A DNA stretch of 64,000 nucleotides, from NCBI GenBank assembly GCA_024426085.1, contig CP087974.1, forward strand, positions 124,001 to 188,000. The letters are read 5' to 3'. Below are positions 18,996 through 28,693 of this stretch, piece by piece (positions within the stretch are counted from its first letter, which is position 1; the number at the start of each line of letters is the position of its first letter). The notes under the pieces were generated by a model, which was not told the origin of the DNA, did no database searches, and was given only the letters and a program-made list of their open reading frames with translations. The DNA is from Rhizobium sp. RCAM05350 (lineage in GTDB: Bacteria > Pseudomonadota > Alphaproteobacteria > Rhizobiales > Rhizobiaceae). The translations under genes and the position numbers were made by a program.

Positions 18996-19978
18996 ATGTC
19001 GACCGGAATTCTGCTTGTCCTGACCGCCGCCCTCCTGTTTGACCGGATCGTCGGCGATCCCGATTGGCTGTGGCGCCGGTTGCCGCATCCGGTCGTCCTC
19101 TTCGGTGCAATGATCGGCTGGTGCGACCGGACATTCAACCGCAAGCGACTGGGTGAGGAGACCTTGCGCATCAGCGGTGTTCTGGTCATCGCGGGATTGC
19201 TATTGTGGAGCCTTCTTTGTGGCTGGGTGCTGCACCGGTTGTTCATGCAGATCGGGATTTTCGGCTGGCTGCTCGAAATAATCGTTGTCGCGATATTCCT
19301 CGCGCAAAAAAGTCTCGCCGACCACGTGTCGCGGGTGGCCACTGGCCTTCGGGCTGGCGGGCTGGAGGGCGGGCGCAGGGCAGTGTCGATGATCGTCGGG
19401 CGCGATCCGGAGACCTTGGACGAACCTGCCGTCTGCCGCGCGGCGATCGAAAGCCTGGCCGAGAACTTTTCCGACGGCGTCGTCGCTCCGGCCTTCTGGT
19501 ATGCGCTGCTCGGACTGCCGGGGCTGCTGGCCTACAAGATGCTCAACACCGCCGATCGATGATTGGCCACAAGAGCCCCAAATATCTCCATTTCGGCTGG
19601 GCTTCGGCCCGCCTCGACGATATCGCCAACATCCCGGCGGCGCGGTTGTCGATCCTGCTGATCGCCGCAGGTGCCGCCATCCGCAAAGGCAGGCGGGCTG
19701 CCCTGGATGCCCTCGGTGTCGCTTTACGCGACCATGGACTGCATCGCTCTCCCAATTCAGGCTGGCCGGAAGCCGCGATGGCAGGCGCGCTCGATCTGCA
19801 ACTCGCTGGCCCGAGAATCTACGCGGGTGCGCAGGTCAACGAACCGATGATCAATGGCGCGGGCCGCTCGATGGCGGCCGTGGCAGATGTCGAGGCCGGT
19901 GTTTCCATATTTTACGGCGCCTGTGCATCGCTCGTAGTCTTGGCGGTGCTGATGGCCATCTTCACCAGTATAGTTTGA
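18996..19978 (+). CDS. cobD: Adenosylcobinamide-phosphate synthase CobD/CbiB (one frameshift)
   Basis: Integral membrane enzyme attaching aminopropanol (phosphate) to adenosylcobyric acid. Hydrophobic segments are obvious (ILLVLTAALLFDRIVGD, LLWSLLCGWVL, ASLVVLAVLMAIF). The CbiB signatures are DRIVGDPDWLWRRLPHPVV, AIESLAENFSDGVVAPAFW and NSGWPEAAMAGAL. The frame breaks near 19555: GCCGATCGATG needs one T (GCCGATTCGATG), giving NTADSMIGHKSPKY and about 327 residues. It is the last gene of the cobE-cobD group. No clear terminator follows within the 148 bases before the next gene. Confidence 0.93.
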
Positions 19979-20126
19979 AGTTGTTACTCCGATCGAAAAA
20001 AATCATCGGCGCGCGTTAACACCGAATTTTCCAATTGTCTTAAACGTCTATCATTGCAAAGGCTGTAAAGTCTGTGGCGTGTTGAGACACCAGTAAAAAG
20101 GTGCGTATTTTCGGAGAGGATTGTTT

Positions 20127-20553
20127 ATGCGTAAATTCTTCGTTGCCTTTTTGGCTGTTCTGTTGATGCAATTTCATTCGCCTTCCGCCTTCGCTGCCAA
20201 TCTTATTGCAAGGATCAGCCTTTCTTCTCAAACCATGACTGTGTCGCAGAATGGTTTCGTCCGGTATCGCTGGAAGGTTTCCACAGCGCGCAAGGGCTAT
20301 GTGACGCCGCAGGGAAGCTGGAGCGCCAAGTGGCTGTCGAAGGACCATCGCTCGCGCAAATATGACAACGCGCCGATGCCTTTTGCGGTGTTCTTCAACG
20401 GAGGCTACGCCGTTCACGCAACCTTCGACCTCAAGCGCCTCGGTCGTCCGGCCTCGCATGGCTGCATCCGCCTGCATCCGGAAAATGCCGCCGAGTTTTT
20501 CGCTGGCCAGCCAATACGGTCTGAAGAACACCAAGATTGTCGTAACACGTTGA
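20127..20553 (+). CDS. YkuD-type L,D-transpeptidase, exported (one frameshift)
   Basis: Periplasmic peptidoglycan-modifying enzyme (3-3 cross-links or protein attachment). ATG 20127 follows GGAGAGG. A Sec signal peptide spans residues 1-23 (ending SAFA). The short protein is mostly the YkuD catalytic domain: GYVTPQGSWSAKW, YAVHATFDLKRLGRPASHGC and the active-site motif SHGCIRLHPENA with the nucleophilic Cys. The frame breaks near 20502 (TTCGCTGG probably for TTCGCGCTGG, loss of GC). Repair gives FFALASQYGLKNTKIVVTR and stop at 20551-20553. The restored length is about 142 residues, typical for single-domain rhizobial members. Confidence 0.9.
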
Positions 20554-20568
20554 TCTATGCGGCTTGTT

Positions 20569-20600
20569 CTTTCGGGCTGGTGGTAAGGCCAGCCCGAAAG
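20569..20600. terminator. Bidirectional hairpin between transpeptidase and dehydrogenase genes
   Basis: A perfect 12-bp inverted repeat CTTTCGGGCTGG / CCAGCCCGAAAG with an 8-base loop sits in the 55-base gap between two convergent genes. No T-run follows on either strand, so termination strength is uncertain. Confidence 0.6.
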
Positions 20601-20608
20601 CCGTGGGG

Positions 20609-21635
20609 TCAGTTCAAGTCGATGACGATCTTGCCGAATGCGCCGCGATCGAGATGGTCGAGCGCTGCGTTGAGGTCTTCCAGCGGGTAGCGGGCATCGA
20701 TGACCGGTTTGATCCCGGTCGAATCGATCGCACGAACGAAATCCTCCAGCGACCGCCGGTGGCCGACGCTGATTCCTTGAATGACCGGTGACTTCAGGAG
20801 CAGGGGACCTGCAGGACCGGCGACCTCAGAAACCTTCGAAGACACCAATGACCGAGATTGTCCCGTGGACGGCAACGGCTCGGATTGATTGGCCGAGATT
20901 GGGGCCGCCGGCGATTTCCAGGATATGATGAGCGCCTTCGTCACCGGTGATCCTGTAGACGGCCTCGACCCAGTCCTCCTTGCTGCTGTTTATGCCGTGA
21001 TCGGCACCAAGTGCCTTGGCGCGGTCCAGCTTGTCGTCACTGCGTGAGGTGACGATGACATTGGCGCCATGGGCCTTGGCGATCTGTAGTCCGAACAGGG
21101 CGACGCCGCCGGTGCCCTGGACGAGCACGGTCGATCCGGCCCTGAGCTTGCCGAGCTCAATGAGCGCGAACCATGCGGTCAGTCCGGCGACGGGCAGGGT
21201 GCTGGCCTCGGCATCGTCAAGGCTGTGCGGGGAAGCGACAAACCAGCCCTCCGGGTAGACGACATAATCGGCCAACACGCCCTGATAGGCGCCGCCAAGG
21301 GTCTTGTAGGCCGGCGTGCGGGCGTTGCCATTGTCACCAGCGTCGACCCAATCTGGCTTGAAGGTGGACATTACCCGGTCGCCGCGCATGAAACGGGTAG
21401 CGCCCGGTCCGATCGCATCGATCACGCCTGCCATGTCGGAGGCGGGTACGAAGGGAGTGGGGAGTGTCAGTCCCATGCCCGTTTCGATCACCAGTTTGTC
21501 ACGATAGTTCAGCGAAACAGCCGACACCTTCACCCGGATTTCGCCGGGTCCGGGCTCAGGGATCGCCACAGTCTCAAGTTTGAGATTGTCGTGGCCGATT
21601 GCCGGCATCGACCAGCGCCTCATTGTTTCCGTCAT
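20609..21635 (-). CDS. Zinc-type alcohol dehydrogenase-like / quinone oxidoreductase (one frameshift)
   Basis: Cytoplasmic MDR-superfamily NAD(P)-dependent oxidoreductase. The GroES-like N-terminal domain has PGPGEIRVKVSAVSLNYRD. The Rossmann domain has TVLVQGTGGVALFGLQIAK. The Cys ligands of catalytic-zinc dehydrogenases are absent, pointing to the quinone-oxidoreductase type. The first frame stops at an in-frame TGA (GGT TTC TGA GGT near 20828). Removing one T restores GVFEGFEVAGPAGPLLLKSP and the end AFGKIVIDLN, about 342 residues. It is divergent from the LysR gene at 21735, with 99 bases between, so control by that regulator is likely. The substrate is unknown. Confidence 0.88.
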
Positions 21636-21734
21636 GGTTCGTCTCCTGCCTTTGAGTTTGGTTCGAGCAATGGCGGGAAGCTAGCATTGCGTTTCATTCA
21701 CCAGTGGCGATATGATTTCCGATGATTGGTTCCC

Positions 21735-22683
21735 ATGAGGCTACAAAAGCAGATGAATGATCGCTTGAATGGTGTGTCCGTGTTTGTCGAGGCGGTTGAG
21801 GCCGACAGCTTTTCCGCGGCAGCGCAGCGGGCTGAATTTGTCACGCTCGGCGGTTGGCAAGACCATCGCCCGGTTGGAAGAACGGCTCGGTGCCCGGCTG
21901 TTTCACCGCACCACCCGCAGCCAGACGTTGACGGAAGATGGTCAGGCTTTTTATGAACGCTGCCTTCGGGCGCTGGAAGAGTTGCGGGCAGGAGAGGCCA
22001 TGCTCGGATCGGGCCGGAAGGAAGTGGCGGGGCGGCTTCGGGTGTCGATGCCGGTGCTGTTCGGGCGCCGCTGCGTCGCGCCTATCCTGCTCAAACTTGC
22101 CGGCGAGCATCCGAAGCTGGAGCTTGATCTGAATTTTACCGACAGCCGGGTCGATATTCTCGAAGACGGGTTCGATCTTGCCATCCGCAACGGCCCGCTC
22201 GGCGAATGGCCGGGGCTGATGACGCGCCGGCTGGCGCATCAACGCATGACGGTCTGTGCGTCTCCGGATTACCTGAGCATCCACGGCACGCCAGAAACCA
22301 GGGACGAGCTACTGGGGCATCATGCGATCCTCTATGCGCGCTCTGGCCGTATCCGTTCATGGCTTTTTCCAGTCGAGGGTGGTCCGGATGACGAAATCCT
22401 GCCGCCTTCGCGCATGCGTTTCGACGATCTGGAGATGATCGCCGATGCCGGCGTCGCGGGTCTTGGGCTTGTCTGGTTGCCCTGCTGGCTCGTCCAGGAC
22501 AGGCTGCGCTCCGGCAGCCTTGTCCGGTTGTTTGCCAATGAACACCGACTGTCTTTCGATTGCCATGCCGTCTGGCCGCAAACGCCGCATCTGCCGCTTC
22601 GCGTGCGGCTGGCCATCGACACTGGCGGCCGGCTTGCCAGCCGCAACAGGTCTTTGAAGGCCGCTATTCCAAGCTTGGCTTGA
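21735..22683 (+). CDS. LysR-family transcriptional regulator (one frameshift)
   Basis: DNA-binding regulator, likely acting on the divergent dehydrogenase gene. The start is placed at ATG 21735; ATG 21753 (MNDRLNGVSVFVEAVE) is an alternative and gives the usual LysR beginning. The N-terminal winged helix-turn-helix reads SFSAAAQRLNLSRSAVGKTI after repair of one extra G in the run near 21829. The remaining 220 residues form the LysR substrate-binding domain (FTDSRVDILEDGFDLAIR, MIADAGVAGLGLVWLPCWLV). The restored length of about 315 residues is normal. The inducer is unknown. Confidence 0.88.
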
Positions 22684-22795
22684 TGTTTGGGCAACACCGT
22701 TCTGCTAAATGCAACTCTTGGGCTCAAGGCCATTGGCTTTTCAGCCGCATTTACCTATAGGTTCGCCAAAACATGTATTCTAAAGAGGTATGGGC

Positions 22796-23075
22796 GTGAC
22801 AGCTACATTCGACAAAGTTGCCGACATCATTGCAGAAACCAGCGAGATCGATCATGAGACGATTACGCCGGAAAGCCACACTATCGACGATCTCGGCATC
22901 GACAGCCTGGACTTCCTCGACATCGTCTTTGCGATCGACAAGGAATTCGGCATCAAGATTCCCGCTCGAGCAGTGGACCCAGGAAGTCAACGAAGGCAAG
23001 GTTTCGACGGAAGAATATTTCGTCCTGAAGAACCTCTGCGCCAAGATCGACGAACTGAAGGCCGCCAAGGGCTGA
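22796..23075 (+). CDS. acpXL: Specialised acyl carrier protein AcpXL (one frameshift)
   Basis: Acyl carrier protein that carries the very-long-chain (27-hydroxyoctacosanoate type) fatty acid for rhizobial lipid A. The start is set at GTG 22796 because GAGG lies 7 bases upstream; ATG 22790 is only 1-2 bases from it. The phosphopantetheine site is Ser37 in [11 protein letters not shown]. One extra C in the CCC run at 22961-22963 breaks the frame. Repair gives [20 protein letters not shown] and the end [12 protein letters not shown], about 92 residues, the standard AcpXL length. It is first in the cluster and is followed by its own terminator, consistent with higher expression than the enzyme genes. 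Confidence 0.96.
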
Positions 23076-23123
23076 TGACGGTATCCTGCGTTTGACGCGG
23101 GGAACACGTGCATGAGTGATTTC

Positions 23124-23173
23124 AATGCCGCCTGTCGCGTGGACCGCGCTTGACAGGCGGCATTTGCGTTTTT
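23124..23173 (+). terminator. Intrinsic terminator/attenuator after acpXL
   Basis: A perfect 13-bp inverted repeat AATGCCGCCTGTC / GACAGGCGGCATT with a 15-base loop is followed by TGCGTTTTT. It lies 49 bases after the acpXL stop and before fabZXL. It can reduce transcription into the downstream biosynthetic genes. Confidence 0.85.
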
Positions 23174-23291
23174 ACTTGACGGTCGCATGATCGCGACACC
23201 GGACCTGTTCCGGGCGGGGTCATGCACGGATTTGAAATCCGGTCAGGTGCTCTCAAGCGCCATGCTCCGGGCCAAGCTGGATTTGCTCCTG

Positions 23292-23798
23292 ATGCTCCTT
23301 GAATATTTTCAGATGATTGATCGGGTCGAGACGGTCGATCTCAACGCCAAGACACTGACGGCGCGGTCTGTGGTTCCGGCCAAAAGCCCTGTTTTCGAAG
23401 GGCACTTCCCCGGTTACCCGCTGGTTCCCGGTGTTCTGTTGATCGAGACGATGGCGCAGGCCTGTGGTTTTCTGGTCCTTGCCGCCACGGATTTCGCTGC
23501 CATGCCGTTCCTGATGTCGGTCGACAGCGCCAAGATGCGCACCTTTGTCGAGCCGGAAGCCATACTCGACATCGAGGCCTTCCTCGAACATGACGGTTCC
23601 GGCTTTGCCGTCGTGAAGGCGAAAATCACCTCGCAGGGCAAGAAGGTCTGCGATGCACAGTTGAAATTGCGCACCATGCCGTTCGATCAGGTGCCGCTCG
23701 GCCCGATCGTCAAGAAGCGTGCCGAAGAAGTAGGGCTGATGGCTGCGATCGCCGCCTCGGCCAGGACGGGGAATGACGATGAGCAAGTCCGCCAATGA
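23292..23798 (+). CDS. fabZXL: FabZ-like 3-hydroxyacyl-ACP dehydratase of the VLCFA cluster
   Basis: Hot-dog-fold dehydratase acting on AcpXL-bound intermediates during very-long-chain fatty acid elongation. The start is placed at ATG 23292 (MLLEYFQMIDRVE); ATG 23262 is an alternative. The active site is His38 in EGHFPGYPLVPGVLLIETMA with Glu52, the FabZ pair. The frame is intact and gives 168 residues, slightly longer than housekeeping FabZ because of an alanine-rich tail. The end overlaps the next gene by 20 bases. The position between acpXL and fabF2XL is conserved in rhizobia. Confidence 0.92.
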   Translation: MLLEYFQMIDRVETVDLNAKTLTARSVVPAKSPVFEGHFPGYPLVPGVLLIETMAQACGFLVLAATDFAAMPFLMSVDSAKMRTFVEPEAILDIEAFLEHDGSGFAVVKAKITSQGKKVCDAQLKLRTMPFDQVPLGPIVKKRAEEVGLMAAIAASARTGNDDEQVRQ

Positions 23799-24985
23799 TG
23801 TTGTGATCACCGGTGTCGGCATCGTCACCAGCCAGGGCGTCGGCACCGAGGTGCATACGGCGCTTCTGACGGCTGCAGAAACTCCGGTTGTGCGTGTCGA
23901 AACCGAGCGTTTCGCACCCTATCCGGTGCATCCGCTGCCGGAAATCGACTGGTCTCAGCAGATACCCAAGCGTGGCGACCAGCGGCAGATGGAAAACTGG
24001 CAGCGGCTGGGCGTCTTCAGTGCCGGTCTGGCGCTCGATGATGCCGGTTTCAAGGATGATCTGGACGCTTGCGGCAGCATGGATATGATCGTGGCGGCCG
24101 GCGGCGGCGAACGCGATATCAATGTCGATCGCTGATCGTCGATGAAGCCCTGAAGCGCAACGACCGCGAACAGCTGCTCAACGAGAAGCTGACGACCGAA
24201 TTGCGCCTGACGCTATTTTTGGCCCAGCTTTCCAACCTGATGGCCGGCAATATCTCCATCGTCCACAAGGTCACTGGCTCTTCGCGCACGTTCATGGGCG
24301 AAGAGGGCGCCGGCATCTCGGCGATCGAAACCGCCTTTGCCCGCATCAAGGCCGGGCAGTCGACCCATACGCTGGTCGGCGGTGCGTTCTCGGCCGAACG
24401 TCTCGACATGATCCTCTTGATCGAAGCGATCCAGGGGCATGCGCTCGGCGACCATCATCCGATCTGGTCGCGCAAACCTGAAAATGGCGGCGGCATGATC
24501 ACCGGTTCGGTGGGAGCGTTCCTGATGCTGGAATCAGCGCGAGCATGCAGGAAGCGCAGGGTGCCTGGATCTATGCAACGATCGATGCCGTCGGCGGAGA
24601 TCGCGGCAGCCGCGAAGGGGATCGCCTTGAGCAGCGCCTGCAATACCTGACTGCCCCTGCAGCAGACGCCGATCCGTCGCGGACCGTGGTCTTTTCCGGC
24701 ACGACCGGGTTTCCGGATCTCGCGGCCCGTGAAAAGACATTTCTCGATGCACAGTTCCCCAAGGCCGCGGTGCGTGCCTATGGCGGGCTTGTCGGTCATG
24801 CCCTTGAATCACAGTTCCCGCTGGGCCTGGCCTTTGCGGCTTTGTCGCTCGGAGCGGGCGCCAAGGTGCCGCCATTCGATCCGGCTGGCGAGGCTCCCAT
24901 GGAAAAGCCTGCAAAGACGGCCATCGTCACAACGATCGGTCATGCACGCGGCGAAGGCATCGCCGTGCTTTCGGCAGAAGAATAA
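23779..24985 (+). CDS. fabF2XL: Beta-ketoacyl-ACP synthase-like FabF2XL (two frameshifts)
   Basis: KAS-II-like condensing enzyme of the VLCFA cluster, probably partner of FabF1XL. The start is ATG 23779 with GGGG about 7 bases upstream (ATG 23773 possible). The order is thiolase-fold start VVITGVGIVTSQGVG, VAAGGGERDINVDSL (after repair), MAGNISIVHKVTGSSRTFMG and YGGLVGHALESQFPLG. The usual catalytic Cys position (TACASG in FabF) reads HKVTGSSRTF here, so this subunit looks catalytically altered, like a chain-length-factor partner. Breaks are near 24128 (GATCGCTG for GATTCGCTG) and near 24537 (one base missing). About 402 residues after repair. Confidence 0.9.
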
Positions 24986-24997
24986 GGAGCGGTAGAT

Positions 24998-26283
24998 ATG
25001 ACCAGCGCTTACAAGGATCATCTCGGCCGCCCGCTGATCGCCGTCACCGGCATGGGTGTCATTACTTCGCTCGGCCAGGGCGTCGAGGACAACTGGAAGG
25101 CGCTGACCTCGGGCGTTTCCGGCATCCACAAGATTACCCGGTTCCCGACCGAAGGCCTCTCGACCAGAATCAGCGGAACCGTCGATTTCATTGATATTCC
25201 AGCCGAAAACTCCGTGGAGCGTTCTTACGCATTCGCGCGTGAGACGACGGCGGAAGCGCTCGCACAGGCCGGCCTGTCCGGCGATTTCAACGGCCCGCTG
25301 TTCCTCGCCGCACCGCCGATCGAGCCGGAATGGAGCGCCCGTTTCTGAATTGGCCGACCGTTCGCCGCCGTCGCAGAAGCCGGGCGATGCTTATGACCGT
25401 TTCCTTGCCGCCATGCGCGACCGTTCGATCCCGTGTTCCATGAGGCGGCATTGTTCGGCGCCATTTCCGAACGCCTGTCCGACCGGTTCGGAACGCGCGG
25501 ACTGCCGGTCACTCTTTCGACGGCTTGCGCATCGGGTGCGACCGCCATCCAGCTCGGTGTCGAAGCGATCCGCCAGGGCCGCACCGACCGGGCACTGACC
25601 GTCGCCACCGACGGTCTCGGTCAGCGCTGAAGCGCTGATCCGTTTCTGCGCTCCTGTCGGCTTTGTCGACCCAGAACGACCCGCCTGAGCGGGCCTCAAA
25701 ACCCTTCTCCAAGGATCGTGACGGTTTCGTCATCGCCGAAGGGGCGGCGACACTGGTGCTGGAATCGCTGGAAGCAGCGGTCGCACGTGGCGCCAAAATC
25801 TACGGCATCCTGAAGGGCTGTGGCGAAAAGGCTGATTCGTTCCACCGCACGCGGTCTTCGCCAGACGGCGGCCCGGCGATTGCGACGATCCGCGCAGCCC
25901 TTGCCGATGCCGGTCTCAGCGAAGGCGACATCGGCTATATCAACGCCCATGGCACATCGACGCCTGAGAATGACAAGATGGAATATGGCGCGATGCTGTC
26001 GGTGTTCGGCGAAGCCCTGCCGTCCATTCCGGTGTCATCCAACAAGTCGATGATCGGCCACACCTTGACGGCCGCAGGCGCTGTCGAGGCGGTGTTCTCG
26101 CTGCAGACGATCCTGACCGGCACAGTGCCACCGACGATCAACTACCAGAACCCCGATCCGTCCATCGTTCTCGATGTCGTGCCGAACGTGAAGCGGGATG
26201 CGCAGGTCACTGCCGTCCTGTCGAACTCCTTCGGCTTCGGCGGCCAGAACGCCAGCCTTGTCATGGCGGCCGAACCGGCCTAA
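24998..26283 (+). CDS. fabF1XL: Beta-ketoacyl-ACP synthase FabF1XL (four frameshifts)
   Basis: Condensing enzyme elongating the AcpXL-bound chain. The catalytic triad is present: Cys in TLSTACASGATAIQ, His in YINAHGTSTPEND and His in NKSMIGHTLTAAGAVEA. The start ATG 24998 follows AAGGAGCGG. Four breaks must be repaired: 25346 (TTC TGA ATT for TTC GAA TTG), about 25423 (one T missing in CGTTTCGATC), about 25614 (extra T) and about 25647 (extra G). The repaired protein has about 427 residues with a normal FabF end (FGFGGQNASLVMA). Four independent indels in one housekeeping-type gene support sequencing error rather than decay. Confidence 0.9.
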
Positions 26284-26337
26284 TCGGACATCATATCTTT
26301 TCGAGGCAAATACGCCTCGGGCTTAAGGACTTATATC

Positions 26338-27366
26338 ATGCGCGCTTTGCAACTGGTCGATGACCGCAAGCTGGAAATCACCGATCTTCCTGAGCCGGAA
26401 GCGCCGGGTCCGGGCGAAGTCACCCTTCGCGTCAAGGCCGTTGCGCTCAATCATATCGACGTCTGGGGCTGGCGTGGTATGGCCTTTGCCAAGCGCAAGA
26501 TGCCGCTGGTGATCGGTGCTGAAGCGTCCGGCGTGGTCGATCAGATCGGCCCGGGCGTATCCAACGTCCTGCCGGGTCAGCTTGTCTCCATCTATGGTGC
26601 GCGCACCTGCGGCCTCTGCCGTCCGTGCCGCGAAGGCCGTGACAATCTCTGCGAACATGTCGGTGGCGTCCATGGGTTCCACCTCGACGGTTTTGCGCAA
26701 GAGAAGGTCAATCTGCCGGCGCGCCTGCTGGTACCTGCACCTCCGGGCGTCGATGCTGTGGCCGCAGCTGTCGCGCCGGTAACCTTCGGCACCGTCGAGC
26801 ACATGCTGTTTGACAATGCCAAGCTTGAGCCTGGTGAAACGATCCTGATCCATGCCGGCGGGTCCGGTATCGGCTCGGCGGCGATCCAGCTTGCCAAGAA
26901 GATCGGCTGCACGGTCATCACCACCGTCGGTTCCGACGACAAGATCGAGAAGGCCAAGGCGCTCGGCGCCGATCACGTCATCAACTACCGCAAGGACCGT
27001 TTCGAGGGCGTCACCCGCAAGCTAACCAAGAAGAAGGGCGTCGATGTCGTCTTCGAACATGTCGGCAAGGATACCTGGGCGGCCTCGATGTTCGTCCTGA
27101 AGCGGGGTGGACGCCTGGTCACCTGCGGTTCGACCTCCGGGGTCTCCACCGAAATGAACCTGATGATGCTCTTCCAGCAGCAGCTGAAGCTGTTCGGCTC
27201 GTTCGGTTGCCGGATGGAAAACATGGCTGACGCCATGCAGAAGATGGCGCGCGGGCTCGTTCATCCGGTCATCGATACGGAAGTCGGTTTCGGCGAGATC
27301 GACAAGGCGCTGGAGCGGATGGAAACCCGCCAGGTCTTCGGCAAAATCATCCTGCGGATGGACTGA
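26338..27366 (+). CDS. fabXL: Zinc-binding alcohol dehydrogenase-like FabXL of the VLCFA cluster
   Basis: MDR-family NAD(P)-dependent oxidoreductase conserved in the acpXL cluster and proposed to act as a reductase in very-long-chain acyl synthesis. The 342-residue frame is intact; ATG 26338 follows AAGGAC. The N-terminal GroES-like domain has EAPGPGEVTLRVKAVALNHID. The four-Cys structural zinc loop is seen in GARTCGLCRPCREGRDNLC. The Rossmann fold has ILIHAGGSGIGSAAIQLAK. It is followed 5-11 bases later by lpxXL. The reaction is inferred from the cluster, not from catalytic residues. Confidence 0.9.
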   Translation: MRALQLVDDRKLEITDLPEPEAPGPGEVTLRVKAVALNHIDVWGWRGMAFAKRKMPLVIGAEASGVVDQIGPGVSNVLPGQLVSIYGARTCGLCRPCREGRDNLCEHVGGVHGFHLDGFAQEKVNLPARLLVPAPPGVDAVAAAVAPVTFGTVEHMLFDNAKLEPGETILIHAGGSGIGSAAIQLAKKIGCTVITTVGSDDKIEKAKALGADHVINYRKDRFEGVTRKLTKKKGVDVVFEHVGKDTWAASMFVLKRGGRLVTCGSTSGVSTEMNLMMLFQQQLKLFGSFGCRMENMADAMQKMARGLVHPVIDTEVGFGEIDKALERMETRQVFGKIILRMD

Positions 27367-27377
27367 ACACCGTGCGC

Positions 27378-28306
27378 ATGCTGATTACACGATTGGTTCT
27401 GTCGGCGGAGCGGTTTCGCCAGTGGTCGATCGCCCAGTTCGTTTTTCTGCTGCTGGGTACGCTCAAGCTGTTTCCAGCCAGAGGTGCCATTGAGTTCTCC
27501 GGCGCTTCACGCTGGCTCGGGCCGAAACTGAAACACCGTCACCGGTTGACGATGACCAATCTTCGCAACGCTTTTCCGGAGAAGAGCGAAGCGGAGATTG
27601 AGGCGATCGCGCTGGAAAGCTGGAGTAGCATCGGCCGGCTCGCCGCCGAATACGTTTTTCTGGACGAACTTTTTGATTTCGATCCAGCAAACCCGAAGCC
27701 CGGCCGCATCGAGGTTTCCGGTATCCCTCTGTTCCTCGAACTGCGCGACAATCCACGCCCGTTCATCGTCTTTACCGCTCATAGCGGTAATTTGAGCTCC
27801 TGCCGGTCGCAAGCGCTGCCTTCGGGCTCGATGTAACGGTACTGTTCCGCCCGCCGAACAATCCCTATGTTGCTGAAAAAGTGTTTGATTTCCGCAAGCA
27901 GCGGATGGGCAACCTCGTTCCCTCGCATGCCGGATCGTCATTCACGCTGGCGCGCAAGCTGGAGGCCGGCGGCGCTGTCGGTGTTCTGGTTGATCAGAAG
28001 TTCCGCAAGGGGCTGATGACGAAATTCTTCGGCCACGATGTGCGCACCAATCCATTGCTGGCAAAGCTGGTGCGGCAGTTCAATTGCGAAGTTTATCCGG
28101 CCCGATCCATCCGGCTGCCGGATGGGCGTTTCCGCCTTGAACTGGAGCCGGCAATCGAGATTCCGCGCAAGCCGGACGGCGGTGTCGATGTCAATGCGAC
28201 TGCACAATTGCTCAACGACAAGGTCGAGAGCTGGGTGCGTGAATATCCGGGGCAGTGGCTGTGGTATCACGACCGCTGGAACATCAAGAAACACTTGAAA
28301 GACTGA
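27378..28306 (+). CDS. lpxXL: Lipid A very-long-chain acyltransferase LpxXL (one frameshift)
   Basis: Inner-membrane-associated acyltransferase of the LpxL/HtrB family that transfers the C28-type acyl chain from AcpXL to lipid A. Starts are GTG 27372 or ATG 27378. The N-terminal hydrophobic anchor is FVFLLLGTLKLFPA. The family motif H-X4-E is HSGNFE, which needs the repair near 27791 (TTT for TTTT). Without it the frame ends early at 27836. After repair the chain continues LLPVAASAFGLDVTVLFRPP and NPYVAEKVFDFRKQRMGN to the end WYHDRWNIKKHLKD, about 309 residues. It is last in the acpXL cluster. Confidence 0.94.
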
Positions 28307-28693
28307 GGTTGTTGTTGCCGTTCATCGGTCTGGGCGGACGATCAGGTAGTTCGTCCTTGCCAGTAGACATGAATGAGTGAGTCTTCACTTTTTTGTGCCT
28401 ACTCAGATTCTATGAGTGCCCTAGCGTCGCAAAAAAACAGCCTTTGTGGGAGGAGCAGCGGCGCAATTCAGTTCATTTTATATTAAATGCCTAAAATAAG
28501 TTCACCGGAAACGTTTCAGGTGATTTTTCGGGAGTTGAACACTACCTCTTTGGGTGTAAACTTCTGTTATTACTATAGGGCGATTGCAAGCGCTTCGGGT
28601 CCATGGAAAGGCGCTTTTCAATCGCTATAATTTTGATTGTGTTCAATTTTCCGGGGTTTTTTAGGCGGGAAAATTGAGGGAGTGGGGTGGAAA
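28307..28693. other. Intergenic region between lpxXL and the PAS-domain gene
   Basis: About 390 AT-richer bases without a gene. It holds the palindrome at 28502-28523 (listed separately) and a TATAAT hexamer at 28626-28631 that could be the -10 element of the PAS-domain gene. No good -35 element is seen. Confidence 0.4.
28502..28523. promoter_or_regulatory. 22-bp palindrome centred on GAAACGTTTC (terminator or operator)
   Basis: The arms TCACC / GGTGA flank GGAAACGTTTCA, palindromic except for one pair of positions. TTTTT follows at once, so it could be the terminator of the lpxXL transcript. The core GAAACGTTTC also resembles LacI-family operators. It lies about 170 bases upstream of the PAS-domain gene. 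Confidence 0.45.
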
